Below are positions 6,374 to 10,528 of a stretch of DNA of 10,528 nucleotides, piece by piece. Origin of the DNA: an uncultured Eggerthella sp. GTDB lineage: Bacteria; Actinomycetota; Coriobacteriia; Coriobacteriales; Eggerthellaceae. Position numbers and translations under genes: made by a program. How positions within the stretch are numbered: position 1 is the stretch's first letter; each line of letters starts with the position of its first letter. A model generated the notes under the pieces. That model was not told the DNA's origin, made no database searches, and saw only the letters and a program-made list of their open reading frames with translations. Location of the stretch: the NCBI GenBank assembly GCA_900547965.1, contig URJE01000061.1, forward strand, positions 1-10,528, in the 5' to 3' direction.

Positions 6374-7261
6374 CTAGTCGGCATAGTAGCGGGCATTCTC
6401 CCCTTCGCCTCGCTGGGAAAAGAACCCTTCGGCAACCAGATCATTTGCAATCGAGCGAACAAGATCCGCATCAGGCGCTTTCCTGCCCTGTTTCTTTTCG
6501 AAATCGGAAAGGGCAGAGACAAGCTCACGAAAGCTCGCTTCGCGCTGAGCAAGAACGAAACGGACCAGTTCCGCCCTCTTCTGTCGTCGCGACCCCTCGA
6601 ATTTCGATTGCTTCGTATGATGCTTCGATCGTCGAGAGGGGTTGGGCATCGTCGACTTCAGATAGCTACCGTAATCGAGCAATGCATAGTACCAGCCGCG
6701 AGGATCTTCCTTGGAGCACGTTCGCCACACCAAGGGCTCCAATTCCTTGTCGGAGACCTTTTCACGCCCTGGAAATAACTCGTGGATGAACACCGTGCGC
6801 ACGTTTGTCTCCAGATACATCGAAGGCTTCTGGTAGGCGAACGCCATGATGCCGCCTGCGGTAGCCTTCCCGATGCCGGGAAGAGAAAGCAGCTCTTCCT
6901 GGGACTCGGGAAGAGCTCCATTGAATTCTCGTGAACAGATTTCTGCCGTACGTTTCAACGCCAACGCACGACGGTTGTAACCCAACCCTTGCCACATTTC
7001 CAGAACAAGAGAAGTTTCAGCACTGGCCAATGCGTCCAATGTCGGAAACAGCGCCATAAAACGTTTCCAATACTTTTCAACGCGTACAACCTGAGTTTGC
7101 TGAAGCATGATCTCAGAAACCATAACGGCATAGGGGTCTTCTACGTTACGCCAAGGCAAATCACGGTACAAACGAGCGCCCTCGCTCCACACTTTAGCAA
7201 CAAGGGCCTGCTCTTCGGGGCTCAGCTCGTCAGAGCAGGTTGAGGGGATTAGGACAGCCAT
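6374..7261 (-). CDS. MutY/Nth-family DNA glycosylase lacking the FeS cluster motif
   Basis: 295 aa from the ATG at 7261, one base after the Rrf2 stop (TAGCATG); a start at 7327 would run into the Rrf2 gene. The HhH-GPD fold is clear: DLPWR..EDPYAVMVSEIMLQQTQV (34-58) with Glu50 at the MutY catalytic glutamate, and the helix-hairpin-helix LPGIGKATAG (127-136). Gapless alignment to E. coli MutY from that motif puts Glu151 (LETNV) where MutY has catalytic Asp138. The four-cysteine [4Fe-4S] motif that normally follows is absent; the protein has only Cys9, Cys109 and Cys182. The stretch after it (HTKQSKFEGSRRQKR, 215-229) and a C-terminal winged-helix-like tail (about 230-295) replace the MutT-like domain. 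It belongs to a divergent group usually annotated as A/G-specific adenine glycosylase. Whether it excises adenine opposite 8-oxoguanine is doubtful. Confidence 0.85.
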   Translation of the reverse strand: MAVLIPSTCSDELSPEEQALVAKVWSEGARLYRDLPWRNVEDPYAVMVSEIMLQQTQVVRVEKYWKRFMALFPTLDALASAETSLVLEMWQGLGYNRRALALKRTAEICSREFNGALPESQEELLSLPGIGKATAGGIMAFAYQKPSMYLETNVRTVFIHELFPGREKVSDKELEPLVWRTCSKEDPRGWYYALLDYGSYLKSTMPNPSRRSKHHTKQSKFEGSRRQKRAELVRFVLAQREASFRELVSALSDFEKKQGRKAPDADLVRSIANDLVAEGFFSQRGEGENARYYAD

Positions 7262-7262
7262 G

Positions 7263-7724
7263 CTATTTGGCAACCGGCGTATTCTCGCATGAGGCAAACG
7301 CCGCCTGAATAGCAGGGTGATTTGCACCCTGAGTGAAAAGCCCCTCTAACGTAACAGAGGCAAAAAGATGGCTTATCAGCGCATTAGACGCACACCACAA
7401 GGCGTTGAACGAGCAGCAATCCTTATGGACGCAAGGGTAATCGGCACACGTGCAGTCAGCTATGCTTATGCCGCCATCTACTCCCCGAAGAACGTCAAGC
7501 ACAGTGGTTTTTGCAGGGTCGCATGCCAGAGCAAGACCGCCCTTCACGCCACGAATGGTTTTAAGCAACCCAGCCTTCACCAATTCATGCTGAATGCTGC
7601 GAGCAAAAGAATAAGGAATACTCTCCTGCTCAGCCACCTCTGCGATGGAGATATACGTGTCGCCGCTACGATAAGCGGCGCGAATGATGCGACACGCATA
7701 GTCGCAACGACGCGTAATGCTCAT
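7263..7724 (-). CDS. Rrf2-family transcriptional regulator, cysteine-rich
   Basis: 153 aa, the normal Rrf2 length. The N-terminal winged helix (about 2-66) starts SITRRCDYACRIIRAAY and has the recognition region SIPYSFARSIQHELVKAGLL (35-54) and the wing RGVKGGLALA (58-67). The sensor region has six cysteines: Cys91, Cys93, Cys98, Cys103, Cys104 and Cys111. IscR, NsrR and RsrR-type relatives hold a [2Fe-2S] or [4Fe-4S] cluster with about three cysteines here, so a redox- or cluster-sensing regulator is likely; the extra cysteines leave the true ligand set open. It starts six bases after the AAA-like gene, whose last codons contain the GGAGGG site, and its stop nearly touches the mutY-like start. 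It therefore probably regulates its own operon. The target ligand cannot be named from sequence. Confidence 0.92.
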   Translation of the reverse strand: MSITRRCDYACRIIRAAYRSGDTYISIAEVAEQESIPYSFARSIQHELVKAGLLKTIRGVKGGLALACDPAKTTVLDVLRGVDGGISIADCTCADYPCVHKDCCSFNALWCASNALISHLFASVTLEGLFTQGANHPAIQAAFASCENTPVAK

Positions 7725-7730
7725 TTGCCG

Positions 7731-9293
7731 TTAGCCCTCCAGCAGATCATCAAAGTCGGAAGTATTCCGGCGCAGCTCTTCAACCGCCATATCCTCCATG
7801 CAGCGATACTCCGCAGAATCCAATGGCTGGAAATTGGCTAAACGTGAAACCATAGCACCAGTCTCAACGGCGCAGAAATGGTTTTCAGCGATGCTCTTCC
7901 GATAGGCCTCTTCAACCGCTTCACTTGCAATGGCAAGAATCTCAAAACGAGAAAGACCGCGAGACAGCTCCACCATACGAGTAGCATCCAAGCCTCGAGT
8001 AGAGGGATGCTGCGCCTGGACTTCTCGCCAAATCTCACGACGCTCACGTGCATTGGGGAGGTCGATATCGATGATGCGATACTGAGACCCGATAAGCTCC
8101 CAGAAGAATGGATCAATATCATTTGGCTCGGATGCGGAAATAAGAACCGTTGCCTCGGGGCTTTCAAGTGCTGTCTGGATAAGCGCCAAAGCTTCGCGGG
8201 CGCCACGGGACAGCTGCATCTGAAGAAGACCCTGCACGGGATTTTCAGCAAGCTGCGGATCAAAATCGGGGAGATCCCATAAATCGAAATCCTCGAGGAT
8301 GACCACAGTGGGCGACTCGAAGCCAGCACGCGGCACACCAGAGATACGCGATTTGAAATCAGCCGATGCCATTACGCACAATACCGCTTGGCCTTGCGCA
8401 TTCTGATCAAGGCGCATACGTATTGCGGGCATATTCAATTCACCAGCCGTGGCAACCATGAAATAGTTGGAGTCTTCACGCGCTGGACAACGGAACAACA
8501 AGGTGCCCAGCCGGGGAATACCAGGCAGGCCATGACGGGCATTGAGCATGGCGACAAAGCGGGCAAACTCGGGGTCACGCGAACGACCAACGCCCAACTC
8601 CCCCATGGTTGCAATGGCATCGCCAAACCCAACCAGCGATCGATAGTCGAAACGCTGCTCGGGTGTCGCAGGTTCAGACTTCGCCTCGGAAGGCTGCCCG
8701 AAAATGAGCGAAGTGAGATCCTTCACAGCTTGTTCCCGATTGGCATCCGACGAAGACTGGTGGGCCTCCGCCGTGCCTGAAGCGTTCTGCGAAGAAATTG
8801 CAGCAGCCTGAGGGGCTTCTGCAACAGCTGGGGCGGGAGCCGCAGCGGGAGCGCCTTCCTCAAAGCGACACAGCATATCGGGGGCAGCTTCCATAAGATC
8901 CTGGTTCACCATATCGGCCATGCCTTCAATGGCATCACGGTCAAAACCGTATTCCTCGAGCTTGTCAAAGGCCAAGCGCTGAAGTTCGTCAGCATGACGA
9001 GAAACCTCGTTGCTGTCCCAATAGGGCTCAAGCTTTTCAAAGATGTATTCAGCAAGGGAGCGTTGTTTCGTTTCGATGGCTAAATCCCATGCCTTGCTCA
9101 TGCCCTCAAGCACTTCTTCGCCCGGCATGATACTTTCGCGCAAAGCGCGTTCATAGGCAGCAAGATACAGATGAATGCCGAGAACGCTATCCCCTTCCGC
9201 AACCGCGGAAGCGGCACGCTTAAGGTATGCCTGAGAAGAATTGGAGCGACTGTCCCGAAAAGGAGCTTGGCCGCTTGCGGTATCTTCACTCAT
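7731..9293 (-). CDS. Degenerate AAA+ (pseudo-ATPase) protein with helical N-terminal domain
   Basis: 520 aa from the ATG at 9293, which has AAGGAGG nine bases upstream; a longer frame to 9386 lacks such a site. Residues about 20-118 are predicted helical and TPR-like. About 145-185 is an Ala/Pro/Ser-rich linker. Residues about 215-470 follow an FtsH/Cdc48-like AAA+ module: GTLLFRCPAREDS (263-275) aligns without gaps to the Walker A GVLLYGPPGTGKT, but Gly, Lys and Thr are replaced by Arg, Asp and Ser. Walker B is VVILEDFD (330-337), with the acidic pair in reversed order. The sensor-1 region is ATVLISASEP (381-390) with Glu389 in the Asn place. A lid with RREIWREV (418-425) and GLSRFEILAIASEA (446-459) follows. 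ATP hydrolysis is therefore unlikely. No function can be assigned. First gene of a tight operon with the Rrf2 regulator and the mutY-like gene. Confidence 0.82.
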   Translation of the reverse strand: MSEDTASGQAPFRDSRSNSSQAYLKRAASAVAEGDSVLGIHLYLAAYERALRESIMPGEEVLEGMSKAWDLAIETKQRSLAEYIFEKLEPYWDSNEVSRHADELQRLAFDKLEEYGFDRDAIEGMADMVNQDLMEAAPDMLCRFEEGAPAAAPAPAVAEAPQAAAISSQNASGTAEAHQSSSDANREQAVKDLTSLIFGQPSEAKSEPATPEQRFDYRSLVGFGDAIATMGELGVGRSRDPEFARFVAMLNARHGLPGIPRLGTLLFRCPAREDSNYFMVATAGELNMPAIRMRLDQNAQGQAVLCVMASADFKSRISGVPRAGFESPTVVILEDFDLWDLPDFDPQLAENPVQGLLQMQLSRGAREALALIQTALESPEATVLISASEPNDIDPFFWELIGSQYRIIDIDLPNARERREIWREVQAQHPSTRGLDATRMVELSRGLSRFEILAIASEAVEEAYRKSIAENHFCAVETGAMVSRLANFQPLDSAEYRCMEDMAVEELRRNTSDFDDLLEG

Positions 9294-9308
9294 CCTGGTG
9301 CACCTCCT
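9294..9308 (-). promoter_or_regulatory. Ribosome-binding site deciding the AAA-like gene start
   Basis: AAGGAGG on the minus strand nine bases before ATG (9293-9291). It sits inside the alternative 93-base longer frame, which supports the short start. Confidence 0.8.
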
Positions 9309-9389
9309 TGGCAGGTAACAATAGTTGCAAGCGCGCCCAGCTAGCCGGAGCAGGAGCGCACTGATATGAGAGTTCGTTAATCGCACTTA

Positions 9390-9420
9390 ATTGTATGCCG
9401 CTCCAATACAGGCGGCTCAA
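9390..9420 (-). promoter_or_regulatory. Candidate promoter with internal dyad for the AAA-like/Rrf2/mutY-like operon
   Basis: On the minus strand, TACAAT (9395-9390) is one base from the -10 consensus and TTGAGC (9420-9415) is a fair -35 at a long 19-base spacing. A GCCGC-N10-GCGGC dyad (9397-9401 and 9412-9416) fills the spacer. A repressor bound here would block the polymerase; the operon's own Rrf2 protein is the obvious candidate, by inference only. The leader to the start codon would be about 90 bases. Confidence 0.4.
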
Positions 9421-9490
9421 ACAAACCCATTATCCGTCAAATACCCATAGGGTGAACGGCAGACCGAACTCTGTTACAAAGCGTTAAGCC

Positions 9491-9513
9491 AGCGTTGCCG
9501 CAATCACAACGCT
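9491..9513. other. Hairpin downstream of the HAD gene, no T-run
   Basis: A perfect 7-bp inverted repeat AGCGTTG/CAACGCT (9491-9497 and 9507-9513) with a 9-base loop, 60 bases after the HAD gene stop. Neither strand has a following T-run, so it is at best a weak or Rho-assisted terminator, or a protein-binding site. A palindrome ACCCATAGGGT lies at 9443-9453 nearby. The rest of 9294-9572 holds no gene. Confidence 0.35.
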
Positions 9514-9572
9514 TGCTGAAGCCGTACAAACGAGATATAGAACCGCAAAGCAATCAAGCACGTAGAAATGGG

Positions 9573-10262
9573 CTAGCGCCAGTTCAAAATCGGCCAATTC
9601 CGATTGCGCGCGGTACGGCGCAAGGGCCTATCGGGGGTAACCGCAAAAGGATGTTCAGCCGCAGCGAGCAAGGTTCGATCGGAATGATGGTCTCCATAAG
9701 CGTGGGTTAGAACCCAGTTCCCTTCCCCGAATCGGGCATTGGCCTCACGGGTAAGAACCTCGAGCTTCTGGCTTCCTTCCACCGGCAAGCCTTCCACTTC
9801 ACGCGTGTAACAGCCATCGGAATCAGTCTTCATTCGGGTGGAAAAAGCCCGAGTATAAGCATGCTGCGTCATGGCCTGCTGGATAAGGGGCTCAAACGTT
9901 GCCGTTACCGCCCATACCTCACGACCTGCAGCACGATGCTCTTCAATAGCTTCGTTGGCCTGAGTGCGGAAGAGCTTTTCCAGGTGGCTATCATAGAAGT
10001 CACGCAGGTACTCATCGACCTCTTCTTTCCTCTTGCCTTCAAAGGCAGAGAAGACCGCGCCGCGAACCCAACTTTCATTCTGTGGCAAACGGAGCTTATA
10101 AGCAACGCCCCAGCAAAGAATGCGCAGAAGCGTGCCCTTGCCCAAGAGGCCTTTTCGAACCAGATGGCTCACCAAGATGACTGGCGAATTGCCAGATATA
10201 CAGGTACCGTCGAAGTCGAACGCGGCGATTTCCACCGGCTTCGTCTGACGAGAATCGCCCAT
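9573..10262 (-). CDS. HAD-IB family phosphatase (SerB-like fold)
   Basis: 229 aa cytosolic phosphohydrolase. Motif I is FDFDGTC (15-21), with Asp16 the nucleophile and Asp18 the acid/base. Motif II is WAVTATF (117-123) with Thr120. Motif III Lys166 lies in GSQKLEVL (163-170). Motif IV is YGDHHSD (189-195) with Mg-binding Asp191 and Asp195; the usual Ser after the first Asp is His. The mostly helical insert between motifs I and II (about 25-110) is the C1 cap of subfamily IB. Relatives act on phosphoserine or on phospholipid head-group intermediates; the substrate here is not identifiable. The C-terminus HPFAVTPDRPLRRTAR..NWPIL is typical of family members of this size. AGGAGG lies 11 bases before the ATG, a rather long spacing. 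It may be transcribed on its own. Confidence 0.9.
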   Translation of the reverse strand: MGDSRQTKPVEIAAFDFDGTCISGNSPVILVSHLVRKGLLGKGTLLRILCWGVAYKLRLPQNESWVRGAVFSAFEGKRKEEVDEYLRDFYDSHLEKLFRTQANEAIEEHRAAGREVWAVTATFEPLIQQAMTQHAYTRAFSTRMKTDSDGCYTREVEGLPVEGSQKLEVLTREANARFGEGNWVLTHAYGDHHSDRTLLAAAEHPFAVTPDRPLRRTARNRNWPILNWR

Positions 10263-10306
10263 CGCGTTTCCATCCTCCTGGTATCTAATGAAACGTTGGC
10301 CATACG

Positions 10307-10334
10307 CAACTTAAAGTTGAACTTGCTTACTATA
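10307..10334 (-). promoter_or_regulatory. Candidate -10 element and palindromic site upstream of the HAD gene
   Basis: TATAGT on the minus strand (10334-10329) is a good -10 match, but no clear -35 lies upstream. A 13-bp palindrome CAACTT-A-AAGTTG (10307-10319) would sit just after the transcription start, an operator-like place. The rest of 10340-10440 shows nothing recognisable. Confidence 0.3.
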
Positions 10335-10441
10335 CACCATGCATGAAACGATAAGGAATGCGGCAACATGAGGATTAGGGGGCTTTGGCAGAGAAACACT
10401 CTTTAAGTCGTTCGAAAGTCAGTGCCAATAATAGACCCCAG

Positions 10442-10472
10442 AAACAAAAAGGCTTGCCTTGCGGCAAGCCTT
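10442..10472 (-). terminator. Intrinsic terminator of the tRNA gene
   Basis: On the minus strand, a perfect 10-bp stem AAGGCTTGCC/GGCAAGCCTT (10472-10463 with 10458-10449) on a GCAA tetraloop, followed by TTTTTGTTT. It begins ten bases after the encoded CCA end of the tRNA. Confidence 0.95.
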
Positions 10473-10482
10473 ACATGCAAAG

Positions 10483-10528
10483 TGGCGGGATGTACGGGAC
10501 TCGAACCCGCGACCTCCGTATTTCCGCT
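10483..10528 (-). tRNA. 3' part of a tRNA gene, cut by the window edge
   Basis: Read on the minus strand, the T-arm is GCGGG-TTCGAGT-CCCGT with one G-U pair. It is followed by a 7-base acceptor strand ACATCCC, discriminator G73 and encoded CCA at the 3' end (10485-10483). The 18 visible bases before the T-arm do not give a proper anticodon loop if the variable loop is 5 bases, because position 33 would be C instead of the invariant U. They may instead be part of a long variable arm, which with G73 would fit tRNA-Ser; selenocysteine tRNA is less likely since its acceptor stem has 8 pairs. The anticodon is not in view, so no isotype is assigned. Confidence 0.88.

Noticed and set aside
7262..7327. 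Upstream extension of the mutY-like gene to 7327
   Set aside because: It would overlap the Rrf2 coding region and add an Arg-rich tail; the ATG one base after the Rrf2 stop is the natural coupled start.
9294..9386. N-terminal extension of the AAA-like gene to 9386
   Set aside because: The AAGGAGG site and its spacing favour the ATG at 9293, and the candidate promoter lies at the edge of the extension.

Overview
The window looks like chromosomal DNA of an anaerobic Coriobacteriia-type actinobacterium (Eggerthellaceae-like). This is inferred from moderate-to-high GC, a periplasmic [NiFe] uptake hydrogenase of the HyaABC type and the general gene complement; no 16S or other marker is present, so the taxonomy is tentative.

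Layout, left to right. (1) 1-55: a tandem array of the heptamer TTAGCCC, non-coding on both strands. (2) 112-900 (+): a class I SAM-dependent methyltransferase with sequence marks of the Trm9/ALKBH8 tRNA-wobble-uridine methyltransferase group. (3) 977-4648 (-): a compact hydrogenase operon hyaA-hyaB-hyaC (Tat-exported FeS small subunit, NiFe large subunit, cytochrome b) ending in a strong intrinsic terminator. Together these oxidise H2 outside the membrane and pass electrons via FeS clusters and cytochrome b towards the quinone pool. No maturation protease or hyp genes are present. (4) 4649-5347: about 700 bases without a convincing gene, holding a candidate operator for the hydrogenase, a terminator-like hairpin on the + strand, and a possible gene remnant. 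(5) 5348-6193 (+): pheA, prephenate dehydratase with an ACT domain. (6) 6207-6302: an 88-base hairpin with a perfect 15-bp outer stem, between the convergent pheA and mutY-like genes. (7) 9420-6374 (-): a tight three-gene operon, in transcription order a degenerate AAA+ protein, a cysteine-rich Rrf2 regulator, and a MutY-family glycosylase that has lost its FeS-cluster cysteines and has Glu at the catalytic Asp position. (8) 10262-9573 (-): a HAD-IB phosphatase. (9) 10528-10442 (-): the 3' end of a tRNA and its terminator, cut by the window edge.

The most unusual material is the pseudo-AAA/Rrf2/MutY-like operon, because two of its three proteins carry coordinated losses in catalytic or metal-binding motifs. 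Next is the hydrogenase small subunit, where a cysteine replaces the medial-cluster proline. Three track-style long starts were shortened on ribosome-binding-site or gene-junction grounds: hyaA to 4648, the mutY-like gene to 7261 and the AAA-like gene to 9293.
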